Counted from the first letter of the stretch, positions 20,226 to 31,378 are shown. The stretch is DNA of 64,000 nucleotides from Symbiodinium natans (GCA_905221605.1 CAJNDS010000213.1:807774-871773), one strand, 5' to 3'. Notes: a model not told the origin generated them from the sequence alone. A program made the numbers and translations.

Positions 20226-20315
20226 TATGAACGGACTACTGACTGCCCCACCTGTGGCAAGCCTGCCCATTTCAAACGAAGGATTCCTAAACTCTACCCG
20301 AAACCCTAAAGCCTG
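20226..20315 (+). other. Short Cys-motif fragment
   Basis: In one frame the island reads VMWYERTTDCPTCGKPAHF followed by basic residues, with a CxxC pair like half a zinc ribbon. A stop lies about 20 codons upstream in this frame, so it would be an exon or a relic. Confidence 0.25.
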
Positions 20316-20419
20316 ACAGATTTCACCTCAGATGTCCCAGAAGCAGTGCCCATAGCTTTCGGTTACAGGGTGACCGTGTTTGGGGGGTACGCATAGTGAA
20401 GTATGCAATCTTCAAGCAA

Positions 20420-20508
20420 ACCCTACCCTAAACCCTATACCCCAAAACCCTAACCCTAAAACCCTAAACCCCAAACCCTAAACCCGAAACCCTAAACCCT
20501 AAACCCTG
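20420..20508 (-). repeat. CCCTAAA block, degenerate
   Basis: Mixed CCCTACC, CCCAAAA and CCCTAAA units. Confidence 0.85.
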
Positions 20509-20640
20509 CCCCAGCACGTAAGGTGGCCCGACAGCAAGCGCTTTTGGCTCTACTGGCGTGTGGAGTGGGCCCGAAGCTGGCTGCCGCAGACGCTCGGGTC
20601 ATAACAAGATTCGAATATAGAAGAGGTCAAATGTGCAAGT
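20505..20640 (+). other. Coding-like island, unassigned
   Basis: Two frames are open over about 100 bp: one reads [18 protein letters not shown], the other [20 protein letters not shown]. The second is unusually Trp-rich. Splice limits are unclear, and a TATG microsatellite follows. Confidence 0.25.
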
Positions 20641-20655
20641 ATATTCTTATATATA

Positions 20656-20690
<35 letters not shown>

Positions 20691-20880
20691 GTATAGGTAT
20701 ATGTATATGTATATGTATACGTATATGTACAAGTACATGTATAAGTATATGTATATGTATATGTGTATGCGTATGTGTATGTGTATGTGTGTGTGTATGT
20801 GTATATATATATATAACCAAATATACGCATATGTAAACATATTTCACAAGCAAAAATGCGTGTGTGTATATATATATATA
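20640..20880. repeat. (TATG)n/(TATATG)n/(GT)n microsatellite
   Basis: Explains several overlapping open frames of Tyr, Ile, Thr and His. Confidence 0.95.
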
Positions 20881-21274
20881 GTCACATGTACGAAACATAT
20901 CTGGGGTTTTCAGGGTTAAGGGTTTAGCGGCCTATTCTATGGTTCAGGGTTACAGCTTACGACATCGTGGTTGCGAAAACAATCCACTCACTCCACTCCC
21001 TCCCACCCTCTTGCTCTCGCAGGATTATTGTAGCGCTGGGTCCCTGAACCCTAAACCCAAAACCCTGAACCCTGACGAAATTCGCTTGGGGCAGGGGCCG
21101 TGATACATTCTTGAAGGGTGCATACGCATGCCAGCTTGTTCATAGCAACCCAAAGCAGTTGCAGAAATCGTTCTTGGACAAATGTCTTGGGCCGGAGGGT
21201 CGGGCCACGTGACTCGTGTTTAAAACCCCTTGTGTTATTATAGCTCCAAAGGTGCAGGAAGTAGGGTATTATAG

Positions 21275-22129
21275 TGTTTAGGGTTTAGTAGTTAGTGGTT
21301 TGGTGGCTTGGTGGCTTGGTGGTTAGTGGGTTAGTGGTTTCGGTTTTTTTGTTTTTTTTTTGGGGGGGGGGGGTAGTGTTTCGGGTAGAGGTTACCGGGT
21401 GGAGTACTTCTGTGTGCCTGCGGCTTAGGAACATGTTCCACCTCCAGAACAAGCGGATCCTGGCGGGGGATCCCGGAACCCTGAGCCGAGCCGCAGTCAT
21501 TTGGGGTTTAGGGTTCAGGGTTCAGGGTTTAGGGTTTAGGGTTTAGGGTTTAGGGTTTAGGGTTTAGGGTTTAGCCATTGTGGCTTGCAGTTTGTTGGTC
21601 CGGGATACGGGTTTCGGGTTTGGGGTTTAGGGTTTAGGGTTTAGGGTTTAGGGCTTAGGGTTTAGGGTTTAGGGTTTAGGGTTTAGGGCCTGAAACCCTG
21701 ATTCAGTAGAGCCTTGGGCGTTGAAGAGTCCCCCGCCATCCAGGCATCTCGAGGAATTAGTAGGGTTTAGGGTTTAAAGTTTAGGGTTTGGATGTAGAGT
21801 TTTAGGGTTAGGGTTCAGGGTTACGGTTTGGATTTAGGGTTTAGGGCAAGGCTTTCGGGTTAGGGTTTAGGGTTTAGGGTTAGGGTTTAGGGTTTGGGGC
21901 GGTTTGAATCCCAAGCCCGAAAATGGGAACCGTTCTCAGGGCTTTCTAGGACCTAGAGTAGATCGTAGACCCTGATTCACATTTTCGTATCAGCCCCTTG
22001 AAACCAAGAAGGGCACCCGTTTAATTCCCAGGCTACACCTGGGTTAGTTTAGGGTTTAGGGTTTAGGGTTTAGGGTTTAGGGTTTAGAGTTTAGGGTTTA
22101 GGGTTTAGGGTTTAGGGTTTAGGGTTTAT
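21275..22129 (+). repeat. Series of TTTAGGG blocks
   Basis: 21,500-21,575, 21,612-21,690, 21,760-21,900 (degenerate) and 22,042-22,129. The island at 21,120-21,210 codes QLVHSNPKQLQKSFLDKCLG in one frame and may be an exon. Confidence 0.9.
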
Positions 22130-22204
22130 TGGCCTCGAGAGATGTTGCGACCTAGGACTTCGAACGCTTCCTGAAACCCTAACACGCGGCTTCTTCAAGT
22201 TAGC

Positions 22205-22568
22205 CATAAACCCTAAGTCCGGAACCCCAAACCCCAAACCCCAAATCCTAAACTCCAAACCCTAAACCTAAACCCTAATTCCTAAACTCTAGACCCCAAA
22301 CCCTAAACCCTAAACCCTAAACCCTAAACCCTAAACCCTAAACCCTAAACCCTAAACCCTAAACCCTAAACCCTAAACCCTAAACCCTAAACCCTAAACC
22401 CTAAACCCTAAACCCTAAACCCTAAACCCTAACCCCAAACCCCAAACCCTAAACCCTAAACCCTAAACCCTAAACCCTAAACCCTAAACCCTAAACCCTA
22501 AACCCTAAACCCTAAACCCTAAACCCTAAACCCTAAACCCTAAACCCTAAACCCTAAACCCTAAACCC
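22205..22568 (-). repeat. CCCTAAA block, about 360 bp
   Basis: Ends 13 bp before the sulfotransferase exon at 22,582. Confidence 0.96.
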
Positions 22569-22581
22569 CGACCCCGGGAAG

Positions 22582-22647
22582 GTCACCACCATCCTGCGAG
22601 ACCCCGTGGAGAGGATCCGATCATACTACTACTACCAGCCTCTGGGT
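22582..22647 (+). CDS. Sulfotransferase exon with PAPS-binding motif
   Basis: Sixty-six nt coding TILRDPVERIRSYYYYQPLG at its core. The RDPVERxxSxYYY pattern is diagnostic. Acceptor CCGGGAAG follows a 360-bp CCCTAAA block; donor GTGAAT is a GT site; TTTAGGG starts 28 bp on. Confidence 0.88.
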
Positions 22648-25168
22648 GTGAATCCCCTTTCCTTACCCCCTTAGGGCTCGGGGTTTAGGGTTTAGGGTTT
22701 AGGGTTTAGGGTTTAGGGTTTAGGGTTTAGGGTTTAGGTTTTAGGTTTTCGGAATCCCCTTTTCCTACCCCTTGCCAAATGGGGCTTAAGCTTCAGGCCT
22801 TAGGGTTTAGGGTTTTAGGGTTCTTGGGTTTGGGGTTTGGGTTTTAGGCTCTGGGGCGCAGAAGTTCAGGAAGAGCCAGGCAAGGTTTTCATCCTAAACC
22901 TTTACTTCAACCCTAAACCCTTAACCCAGGTGTGGCGCTTTCAACCCATGAGGAGCATCGAAGGCACGCGAGTTATTTAGTACCACGTGCCAGGGGTGGC
23001 TTATAGTTCTGAATGATAAAATGGTGAAGCAAGAGAAGCCAGGATGTAGATCCGACCCCCCCCCCCAAAAAAAAAAAAAGGGTACCACGACTTTGTCAAA
23101 CTTCCCCGAGGAACCCAAAGGGCAACCATTCGCTGTTCTTGGACTTCCTCCATTTCCGGAGAGTGCTGCGGAGGCAAGTAGAACCAAGCGAGTTGATGGA
23201 TAATCCTGGGGGCCCAGATGACACCAGACGAGAAGAACCTCCGGTTTAGGCTCGAGTTCGACATTGCGTAAGAGGCCACACGCGGCTAGGGTTCTGTGAG
23301 CTGAGCTGGTTCAGGACTTTGTATTTCGAGTCCTCGCGGTTGCACTTCGTCATGCTCGGGCTTAGCTTATATTGGTTGGTGGTCTCTTTAAGTAGGGTTT
23401 CTGCTTTGCAGGGGGGGGGGGGGGCTCTTATTTGGGTATCTAGGGGCTATATTAAGGGCATTAAGGGCAACAGATTAAGAGGCCACCGGCCTTTGTAAGG
23501 CTTAATGCGCTTGGGCTTCGAATTGCGGCTTCCTGGGGCTCACCGGTTGAAGAAAAAGGCAGCCCCACTTTCGTCGACCTCGTTCGCCCCGAAGCCCAAG
23601 AATATAGGGGTCGGAATCATTGCTAATCACATTCCCTTTGGGCCCCTTTGTAATTATACGATAAGAACCCCCAACACTATATCCTAGTAGTTCAGGCCCC
23701 TGCACCCCCTGATCTAAGGCACAGAGTCATCCTTGTTTGGCTACCAAGCAGAGCTTACCCCCAAGCGCCCGAAACAACGAGCAAGCAACCCTGAACTCAA
23801 AGGAACCCTGGACTACGTGGCCCTTTATTCCATGGTTCAAACCTTCAACGGCCCGGATCCTTGGAAGCCCCAAACCCTAGACCTTAAACCCGAAACCCTG
23901 AACCCTAAACCCCAAACCCTAAACCCAGCCGAATTTCCTCGAGCCTTCGAGCCCAGGACTACGTGGCGGGCAACTGGACCATGGCTGGGTTTGAGGAGCA
24001 GGCGAAAACACCTAAGGGCGCCAGCACGTGGCTCGGAAGCTACAAGGGTTTAGGGTCTAGGGTTGGGGGTTTTTGCCCGCTAGATGTGCCGAGGCAACCT
24101 GTCACTGTTGGAACGGGCTTCCTTCATTCTTAGGGTCTCTTAAGGTCACTAGGGACGGCGAGAGCAGTTAGGGTGTAGGGTAAGAGTCAAGAGCTTCATG
24201 TTGGGTGCCGGTGTAGGTGTCAAGGGCACCACCGAACCCGGAACTCAACAAGCAGATGAAACCAAGCCTTGGGATCCTGTGGAGAGTCCTCAAACTTAAA
24301 CCCTGGACCCTAACCCCTATGGACCCTGACTAAAACCTATAAACCCAAAAGGCCCTACAATACTACGAACCCTATAAGTCTATAAGTACCTTAAAAGCGC
24401 AGCCCCAAACCCAACTATACCTTTCACCATGAAGCAGATCTTCAATCCTCAACTCTCAGCCACACGAGAGCCCATCTTCGACCCAGCTTCGTAGGGGCCT
24501 TCGGCGTTTGGGCTTGTCTAAGGTCGGAACCATGGGGCCCTTAGTGTGGTCTCTTGGGATCCTATGTAGGGGCCCCTCAACCCTCAACCCTCAACCCTAA
24601 ACCCTAAACCCTAAACCCTAAACCCTAAACCCTACACCCTAAACCCTAAACCCTAAACCCTAAACCCGAAACCCGAAACCCTAAACCCGAAACCCGAAAC
24701 CCTAAACCCTAAACCCTAGACCCTAGACCCCAGACCCTAAACCCTAAACCCTAAACCCTAAACCCTAAACCCTAAACCCTAAACCCTAAACCGTATTATG
24801 TATAGTGAAGGGACCCAAACTAAGGGCCCAGACTTCAGATGCCCCATGTTATCCACAAAAGCACACGGCCTCTGAGGTTCTCGATCCTTCACCGCTCCTG
24901 CTGTGCGACTTCGTCTACAGAGTTGTGCGAATGCTCCGAAACCCGAAACCCCTAAGCCCTAAGCCCTAAGCCCTGAGCTCTGACCCCTAACCCCTAAACC
25001 CTAAACCCTAAACCCTAAACCCTAAACCCTAAACCCTAAACCCTAAACCAAAACCCAAAACCCTTCTGAAAGGGTTTTTGGGTTACTGCCAACTGTGGGC
25101 TTTTGGCATCCTGGCTGGGAACCCGAAACCCTCAGGGAACAGCTAAACCTCTACGCCCCTCGACCCCC

Positions 25169-25200
<32 letters not shown>

Positions 25201-25787
25201 AAAAAAACGAAATACAACAACAGCCTCCAAACCCTAAGGAGTATGAGACCTGGCTGGGGCAGGGCTGCGTGGAGAAGGCGCGACAGAAGCTCGAGAGAAA
25301 ATCGCCCCAGAAACCCAGAAACGCAGCCCGTGAGGTCCCAGACTAAAGCCATCGACTCGTTTAGGGTTTAGGGATTAGGGTTTAGGGCTTAGGGTTTAGG
25401 GTTTTACTCCGAAGACGGGGGATGCAAACTCTCAAGGCTACAGGTAGAAGCGGCTCCAGCCTCCGCCGTCTGCAGTGTCAGGATCCCCCCCCCCCCCCCA
25501 GAACTAAGCGACCAAAGATTTCCAAATTGCGGCGTGAGCCAAGCACAAGCATCCTACAGGTATTAGCGGGTGCCTTAATTGGGGGGTGGGGGGGGAGGGG
25601 TCCTTATGATAAGGGAATCCTACCAATTGGGGCCGGGGTTTATATTCGGGTCCCTGATTATCGTACACCCCGTAGTAGACCACCATTTGGGTTTGCATGA
25701 AGGTTCCGGATGTCAAACCTCCGTGAGGCAAAAATCACGCTCGCCACGCAGTTTGATCTCGTCGGGATCACCGAGCGCATGAATGAG
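22582..25787 (+). CDS. Sulfotransferase-family gene, five exons recognised (partial)
   Basis: Five fragments at 22,582, 23,218, 23,957, 25,239 and 25,752 all begin and end in phase 0 and join to one frame. The first carries TILRDPVERIRSYYYYQ, the 3'-phosphate (PAPS) binding element of Golgi-type carbohydrate sulfotransferases of the Sulfotransfer_2/HS2ST kind. The last carries FDLVGITERMNE, the matching downstream conserved strand. Such enzymes move sulfate from PAPS to sugar hydroxyls in the Golgi. The N-terminal part with the 5'-phosphosulfate loop was not found, nor was the C-terminus with certainty, so the gene must extend both ways. Introns are 459-1,237 bp. Family call is good; substrate cannot be told. 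Confidence 0.85.
22675..22850 (+). repeat. TTTAGGG block and degenerate continuation
   Basis: Begins 28 bp after the sulfotransferase donor at 22,648. Confidence 0.93.
23218..23265 (+). CDS. Sulfotransferase exon (probable)
   Basis: Coding MTPDEKNLRFRLEFDI between acceptor GGCCCAG and donor GCGTAAG (GC site, with a GT two bases on). Phase agrees with both neighbours. Sequence similarity alone is not decisive. Confidence 0.6.
23607..23690. mobile_element. MITE-like family D copy
   Basis: TAGGGGTCGGAATCATTGCT followed by ATTCCCTTTGGG and AAGAACCCCCAACACTATA; in the sulfotransferase intron 23,266-23,956. Confidence 0.75.
23957..24001 (+). CDS. Sulfotransferase exon (probable)
   Basis: Forty-five nt coding DYVAGNWTMAGFEEQ, acceptor GAGCCCAG, donor GCGAAA. 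It sits where sulfotransferases have an Asn-containing loop ending in Ala-Gly. CCCTAAA block upstream, short TTTAGGG downstream. Confidence 0.65.
24570..25050 (-). repeat. CCCTAAA blocks with CCCGAAA variants
   Basis: 24,570-24,795 and 24,945-25,050, in the sulfotransferase intron before exon 25,239. Confidence 0.93.
25239..25292 (+). CDS. Sulfotransferase exon
   Basis: Coding EYETWLGQGCVEKARQKL, a helix leading into FDLVGITE. The acceptor AG is part of a telomere-like CCCTAAG, and the donor is GAGAGA. TTTAGGG follows at 25,360. Confidence 0.75.
25360..25406 (+). repeat. TTTAGGG block, short
   Basis: Downstream of sulfotransferase exon 25,239. Confidence 0.88.
25752..25787 (+). CDS. Sulfotransferase exon
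   Basis: Thirty-six nt coding FDLVGITERMNE, a typical conserved block of HS2ST-like and related sulfotransferases. Acceptor CACGCAG, donor GCCCAA. Unusually, a CCCTAAA block follows. Confidence 0.85.
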
Positions 25788-25796
25788 GCCCAAAAC

Positions 25797-25862
25797 CCAG
25801 AACCCTAAATCCTAAACCCCAAACCCTAAACCCTAAACCCTAAACCCTAAACCCTAAACCCT
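25797..25862 (-). repeat. CCCTAAA block
   Basis: Downstream of exon 25,752, against the usual polarity. Confidence 0.92.
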
Positions 25863-26263
25863 GGTTGTCGTGTGGTGCTTGGCCACCTTGCGACCTTGGA
25901 CCTGAAACCCGCTAAACCCGAACACAAGGCGTCAGCTTCAGGGGGAGCATGACCAGGACCGAACACGAAATCCATGAGACATTTCAGGCGCACGCCCGCG
26001 AGCTGAAAATGTGGGTGGCTGCATTGCTTGCTGAGCCTGAGGCAATCGTCAGCCTGGGCAAGCTCTATGGCAACCCGGCCGAGGGCTTTTTTTGGGGATT
26101 TGCAGCACTCTCCTTTAGTTTTTGACATACTCGTAGGAAACCCCAAGTCCAACACCCTTGTACGCGTGCGTGTGTGTATATATATATATATGTGGTATGT
26201 AAAGCACGTATACACACGAGTTAATGCTATTCGGAACTACATGGGGTAGGTTTTGACCCCACA

Positions 26264-26500
26264 ATGCCCAACCCGAGACTGTCCGAGTCTCCCTGGAGTG
26301 CCCAACCCCAGAGTGTCCCCAGACACCCAACCCTGGAGTGCCCAACCGTCCCTGGAGAGCCCAACCCCAAAGTCTCCCTGAAATCCAACCCCAGACAGAG
26401 TCTCCCTGAAGTGCCCAACCTCAGAGTGTCCCTGGAGTGCCCAACCCCAAAGTGTCCCCGGAGTGCCTACAGCCCCAGAGTCCAGAGTATCTCTGCCAAG
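26264..26500. repeat. Degenerate 25-bp tandem repeat, about nine copies
   Basis: Units built from GGAGTGCCCAACCCCAGAGT and GTCCCT. Confidence 0.88.
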
Positions 26501-26654
26501 AGAGGGTGGGGCTGTTCGAAGTAAAATAATTTGTTATAGAATATCATGTGCATATATATATATATATATGTGTATATAGATAGATATATTGTATGTGTGT
26601 ATATATATGTACATATTTACATCTCCATTCATATGTACATCTACTCGAGCTCAG

Positions 26655-26730
26655 GAAAGACGGCTGAGGAAATGGCCGCGATCGGCCAGCACGTGGACAG
26701 GGACCAATGGGGATGGCAACTCCAAGGGTC
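26655..26730 (+). CDS. Exon-like fragment, possible sulfotransferase C-terminal part
   Basis: After acceptor GAGCTCAG an open frame codes KTAEEMAAIGQHVDRDQW and GWQLQ. The Asp-rich helix with D-W resembles the C-terminal helix in some sulfotransferases. It starts in phase 1, so at least one exon between it and 25,787 is missing. The end is not defined. Confidence 0.35.
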
Positions 26731-26754
26731 CCACAAATCCGTCTGAAGCCTTGT

Positions 26755-26885
26755 GAAAACCTCTGAATTCCCTCTGAATTCCCTCTGAATTCCCTCTGAA
26801 TTCCCTCTGAATTCCCTATGAAGCCCTATGAAAACCCGATGAGGCCCTCTGAAGCCCTCTGAAGCCCTCTTACACCCCAGAGAAG
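26755..26885. repeat. 11-bp GAATTCCCTCT tandem and related GAAGCCCTCT
   Basis: Five exact 11-mers then a drifting version. Confidence 0.92.
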
Positions 26886-26937
26886 CCCCAACAAAGCCCG
26901 CAGATTGATCCCCAAGTCAGATTCCAACACTTAGACC

Positions 26938-27108
26938 TAAACCCTAAAGGACCTAAAGGCCAAACCCTAAGCCCTAAGCCCAAAACCCTAAACCCTAAAC
27001 CCTGAACCCTGAACCCTGAACCCTGAACCCTAAACCCTAAACCCTAAACCCTAAACCCTAAACCCTAAACCCTAAACCCTAAACCCTAAACCCTAAACCC
27101 TAAACCTC
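26938..27108 (-). repeat. CCCTAAA block with CCCTGAA patch
   Basis: Borders the 27,124 candidate exon. Confidence 0.94.
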
Positions 27109-27123
27109 ACTCCCTCAACCAAG

Positions 27124-27177
27124 CCGATTCTGGAGGACAAGGACAACTCGGGCGTCAAGTTGGACTGGACCGACGAG
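27124..27177 (+). CDS. Candidate exon, unknown gene
   Basis: Acceptor CTCAACCAAG right after a CCCTAAA block, 54 nt coding PILEDKDNSGVKLDWTDE in phase 0, donor GCACCC. DKDNSG recalls the start of an EF-hand loop, but the following positions do not fit. Confidence 0.45.
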
Positions 27178-27184
27178 GCACCCA

Positions 27185-27308
27185 CATTTTTTGACCCAGA
27201 AATTCCATTTGCAGTACCACTATGGAATTAGGTACCCCGAAACGGCTCTGGAGTTCCTATTTCCAGAACCGTACGACAAATTGAGTTCGTTTTGAATAAT
27301 GCGGCTGA
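27185..27308. mobile_element. Repeat family G copy
   Basis: CTATGGAATTAGGTACCC, TTCCAGAACCGTACGACAAA and TTCGTTTTGAATAA, in the same order as at 60,840. Confidence 0.65.
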
Positions 27309-27514
27309 GATGCCACCAGCAAGTGGATTTCGGGTTTAGGGTCTTGAGTTTAGGCCTTTGAGTTTTGGGCTTTAGTGGCTTGGGGTGTTCAGTTTGTTTT
27401 TGCAAGGCTCGGGGGGGGAGGCTCTTGCCGCAAGCACGCCAGTCCTGGAGAGCGCACACCTTCCAGACCCCTAGCCCTCTAGGCCCCAAGGCCCTATATG
27501 CGGGAAGTAGATGT

Positions 27515-27600
27515 GGACCCTAAACCCTAACCCTAAGCCCTAAAACCCTAAACCCTCAACCCCAAACCCTAAACCCCAAACCCGAGAACCCCTAAGCCCA
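27515..27600 (-). repeat. CCCTAAA block, degenerate
   Basis: Mixed units. Confidence 0.85.
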
Positions 27601-27996
27601 TATGCTCTAAACTGCCCAAAGCTTTATAAGGGCAAAACCTGGCGACTTGTCTTGTTCATTTTTAAACTTGCGATGTAGTCTGCAGGGTTTAGGGTTTGGG
27701 GTTTCGGGTCTAGGGCGATCCGGATTCCGTCCAATCCCCAAGCTTGAAAGCTTCGGGTAGTGGGTTTAGGGTTTTGGGGCTTCACTGCTGACCCAGACAG
27801 GAAAAGTCCCTGGCGACCTACATCGCCAACAAGAGCACTCAAGTCTACAACTTCGCACAGGAGGCAGCTTGCTAGGTTCAGGGAAGAGGCAGGGTTAGGG
27901 GTTTTTACCGGGGGGGGCTTTATTAAGGAAGCCCTAAACCCCTAAACCGCAAGCCCACCCTAAACCCTGAACCCGAAACGTTTTAGAAGGCTTTGA

Positions 27997-28268
27997 GGTT
28001 TAGGGTTTAGGGTTTAGGGTTTAGGGTTTAGGGTTTAGGGTTTAGGGTTTAGGGTTTAGGGTTAGGGTTTAGGGTTTAGGGTTTAGGGTTTAGGGTTTAG
28101 GGTTTAGGGTTTAGGGTTTAGGGTTTAGGGTTTAGGGTGTAGGGTGTTTAGGGTTTAGGGTTTAGGGTTTAGGGTTTAGGGTGTAGGGTGTTTAGGGTGT
28201 AGGGTGTTTAGGGTTTAGGGTTTAGGGTTTAGGGTTTAGGGTTTAGGGTTTAGGGTTTAGGGTTTAGG
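27997..28268 (+). repeat. TTTAGGG block, about 38 units
   Basis: Interrupted by three GTGTAGGGTG variants at 28,135-28,205. Confidence 0.96.
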
Positions 28269-28689
28269 GCTTTGTATTCAAAAGTCCTCCCAGCGCCCAG
28301 CCCCGGGAAAGTACCATCCCAAGAGTCTCGCGTTTTGACTTCCGGCTTCGCGTGTTTGCGGCAGAAGGGTTCAAGGGTTTGAGTAGACGGGCTTCAGGGG
28401 TTCAAGAGGTTTGAGGGGTTTAAGGGGTTGAAGGGGTTTAAGGCTTTCAGGGTTTCAGGGTGTCAGCGTGTAAGGGTGTAAGGTCATTACATGGTCTCTG
28501 GGCCCGGGGTCTAAGTGCTTCAGTTTTTGGGGGAGGTTAAGGTGCGTCAGGTTTTGCGGACAAGCTTCCCATAACAAACTGTAGCTTGGGCTGCGTTACC
28601 TGCTTGTGTCGCTTCGTGGCGCAGGCTGCTGTTAGCTAAGCTCAGGAGGACTTCGGGCCTTGGGATGTACTCACCCGTGCGAGACGCAG

Positions 28690-28728
28690 GTGTTCGTCCG
28701 GCAGTACCTGTCACTCTTCAACAGCGAG
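28690..28728 (+). CDS. Candidate exon, unknown gene
   Basis: Acceptor GAGACGCAG, coding VFVRQYLSLFNSE in phase 0, donor GAGAAC. Confidence 0.4.
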
Positions 28729-28756
28729 GAGAACCTTTGAGCCCTGGAGTCCTGCT

Positions 28757-28890
28757 TATATATATATATGAATTATGTACTTATATATGTGTGTATATAT
28801 ATATATATGAATTATGTACTTATATATGTGTGTATATATATATATATGAATTATGTACTTATATATGTGTGTATATATATATATAGGTGT
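28757..28890. repeat. 39-bp tandem repeat in AT-rich DNA, three copies
   Basis: Each copy has GAATTATGTACTTATATATG and a TA run; start points 28,770, 28,809, 28,848. Confidence 0.93.
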
Positions 28891-29290
28891 GTACATATAT
28901 ATATGTATATTTATATATGTTGCAACCGTTTTAGTATCGTTAGACGCTACTATGCGAAGTTTCGGAAGCACAGTAGAGGATACCCCTATTACCAAGGGAT
29001 ACCCGCAATTGATGCGAGCATGCGTCAGCCCTCAAAGCACTCCCTTCGCGTGGCCAGAGATTGATTTCCGCTACTGGGACTCCGCAACAAGGGGGCTTAT
29101 GGGAAGGTGTCAGCCAACATCAAGCCGCAGATGTTGCTTTCTTATGTCGTTAACTGGCGTCACCCACCCCTCAGCTGCCAAGCAGCTGTGGATGTTGCAG
29201 CCCTTGCCCCACTTCCACCGAGCATCGCTCAAGTGCGTGAACAAGCTCTCAAACCCGAACCATCCCCGCCCTCCTACGACCATTTCCTCT

Positions 29291-29410
29291 TGGGATGCTT
29301 CCCCTTATGCTAACCGTCCTTAATATGAAATTAACAGTCCTTAATAGGGATTATAATCGGGGGTACAGTAATCCCTCTTATGGACTGTTAGTATAAGGGG
29401 CAACATCCCA
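29291..29410. mobile_element. MITE-like family A, full copy
   Basis: 120 bp with terminal inverted repeats: left TGGGATGCTTCCCCTTATGC, right GTATAAGGGGCAACATCCCA. Inside, TTAATAGGGATTATA and a matching AATCCCTCTTATGG. No coding. Confidence 0.85.
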
Positions 29411-29527
29411 AACTTCCTCGATTCCCTTGCGTTCATTCCGGAAGCTTTGGTCTGAACCCAGCTGGTCCAAATCTGGGCTCAGCAGCATCGAGTCCACGAA
29501 GGCCGATATACGTGGATTTTCAGTGAA

Positions 29528-29760
29528 CCCCAAACCCCAATCCCCAGACCCCAAACCCCAAACGCTAAACCCCAAGCCCCAAACCCCAAACCCCAAACAC
29601 CACACCCCAAACCCTAAACCCCAAACCCCAAACCCCAAGCCCCAAACCCCAAGCACCACACCCCAAACCCTAAACCCTAAACCCCAAACCCTAAACCCTA
29701 AACCCTAAACCCTGAACCCCAAACCCCAAACCCTAAACCCCAAGCCCCAAACCCTGAACC
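29528..29760 (-). repeat. CCCCAAA-rich block
   Basis: Mostly CCCCAAA with CCCTAAA admixed; followed by an open island ENLQSAVARFEALLPQD. Confidence 0.92.
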
Positions 29761-29849
29761 GCGCAGAGGAGAACTTGCAGAGTGCCGTGGCGAGGTTCGA
29801 GGCTCTCTTGCCTCAGGACTGAGGCGGGAGTTTTTTGTTTTTGGTTGTT

Positions 29850-29990
29850 TATATATATATATGTATAAATAATTATATATATATATATTTATTTATTTAT
29901 TTATATATATATATATATTTATATTTATATTTATATTTATTTATTTATATTTATATGTATATATATATATATACATATATACATATGTGC
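29850..29990. repeat. (TTTA)n/(TA)n microsatellite
   Basis: AT-only tract. Confidence 0.93.
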
Positions 29991-30362
29991 AGATGTTTTA
30001 TAATTGGGGGGGGGGGCTTGGGGTTTAGAGTTTGGGGTCTCATGTTGGGCTTGGGGTTTCGGGTTTGCGTGTTGAAGGGTTTCAGTTTTTCAGGGTGGGC
30101 TTCAGGGCTTTAGGACTTTAAAAGGCTTCGGGGGTTTAGGGAGTTGTTGCTGGGCTTTTTGGGTTAGCAGTTCTTTCGGCGGATTGTTGGGTTTGTACGA
30201 TAACACCCTAAACCCTAGACCACCTAAACCCTGAACCCTTGACCCCTAGACCCTAGACCTGGTGCTTTAGAGTTCAGGCTTTTGCACTATAGCGCAGTAG
30301 GAAGCTCGATGGCCACGACAGTGTTTCCCGGAGTCCCGGCTGGCCCTGAGGCTTTCTTTCAT

Positions 30363-30414
30363 ACCCTAAACCCTAAACCCTAAACCCTAAACCCTAAACC
30401 CTAAACCCCAAATC
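30363..30414 (-). repeat. CCCTAAA block
   Basis: Upstream of the 30,429 candidate exon. Confidence 0.9.
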
Positions 30415-30428
30415 CGAAGCATCAACAG

Positions 30429-30472
30429 TCCACTGACCAAATCCAAAAGAGACTGAGAACCCCGGAAATGAG
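30429..30472 (+). CDS. Candidate exon, unknown gene
   Basis: Acceptor ATCAACAG, coding STDQIQKRLRTPEM plus two bases, donor GCTCAG, between a CCCTAAA and a TTTAGGG block. Confidence 0.35.
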
Positions 30473-30504
30473 GCTCAGGGTTCCATGGTCAAGTTTTAGA
30501 AGAG

Positions 30505-30855
30505 CCTTAGGGTTTGGGGTTTGGGGTTTAGGTTTCAGGGTTCAGGGTTCAGGGTTTGGGGTTTAGGGTTTAGGGTTTAGGGTTTAGGGTGTAGGGTTTA
30601 GGGTTTAGGGTTTAGGGTTTAGGGTTTAGGGCACTTGGGCTTCCTCATTCCTGCCCACTGGCCAGAGGGAGTGCTCGTCGACGCTGGTCCACTTCTCCAC
30701 GGCAGTCCGGAGTGCTTTGGCTTAAATAGGGAAGCCACTACAACCCATCCCCTTCGAGGGTTTAGGGTTTAGGGTTTAGGGTTTAGGGTTTAGGGTTTAG
30801 GGTGTAGGGTTTAGGGTTTAGGGCTTAGGGCTTAGGGCTTAGGGCTTGGGATTTA
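30505..30855 (+). repeat. Two TTTAGGG blocks
   Basis: 30,505-30,630 and 30,757-30,855, with candidate exon 30,666 between. Confidence 0.93.
30666..30701 (+). CDS. Candidate exon, unknown gene
   Basis: Pyrimidine-rich acceptor CCTGCCCACTGGCCAG and donor GCAGTC; phase 0 gives RECSSTLVHFST, another frame GVLVDAGPLLH. TTTAGGG blocks on both sides. Confidence 0.3.
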
Positions 30856-31039
30856 GAGTCCCTGGACCCCCAACCCGCCCCAAAATGAGACCAAACAGCT
30901 CAGTTGCTGAAATCCTAAACCAGAAACAAACCCTAAACCCATTCTTTCCGCACTCCCAAAGAGGCCCGTACGGCTCTCCCAAGACTGTGGGTTTCTAGGG
31001 AGATATACCCTACGTTTGTAACCCCCAGTCCCTTACCCC

Positions 31040-31378
31040 AGGTCTCAAACCCTAACCCTACAAGCCCTGAGCCCTAAGCCCTAAGCCTGCTACAGCAACC
31101 CTAAGCCCTAAACCCTAAACCCTAAACCATAAACCCTAAACCCTAAACCCTAAACCCCAAGCCCCTACCAGAGCCTGAATCTACAATCTCGCAGAGCGAA
31201 GTATCAAGATCCCCTAGCAAGCAAGCACCATATCAATACACACATGCCACATATTCACGTCCTACTCAGGCTTCGTAGTAGGGAAGCCCTATCCCGGGAG
31301 AAATCAGCAGGGACCTCTCCCTAAACCCTAAACCCTAAACCCTAAACCCTTAACCCTAAACCCTAAACCCGAAACCCT
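31040..31378 (-). repeat. CCCTAAA blocks
   Basis: 31,040-31,165 and 31,320-31,378. Confidence 0.9.
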
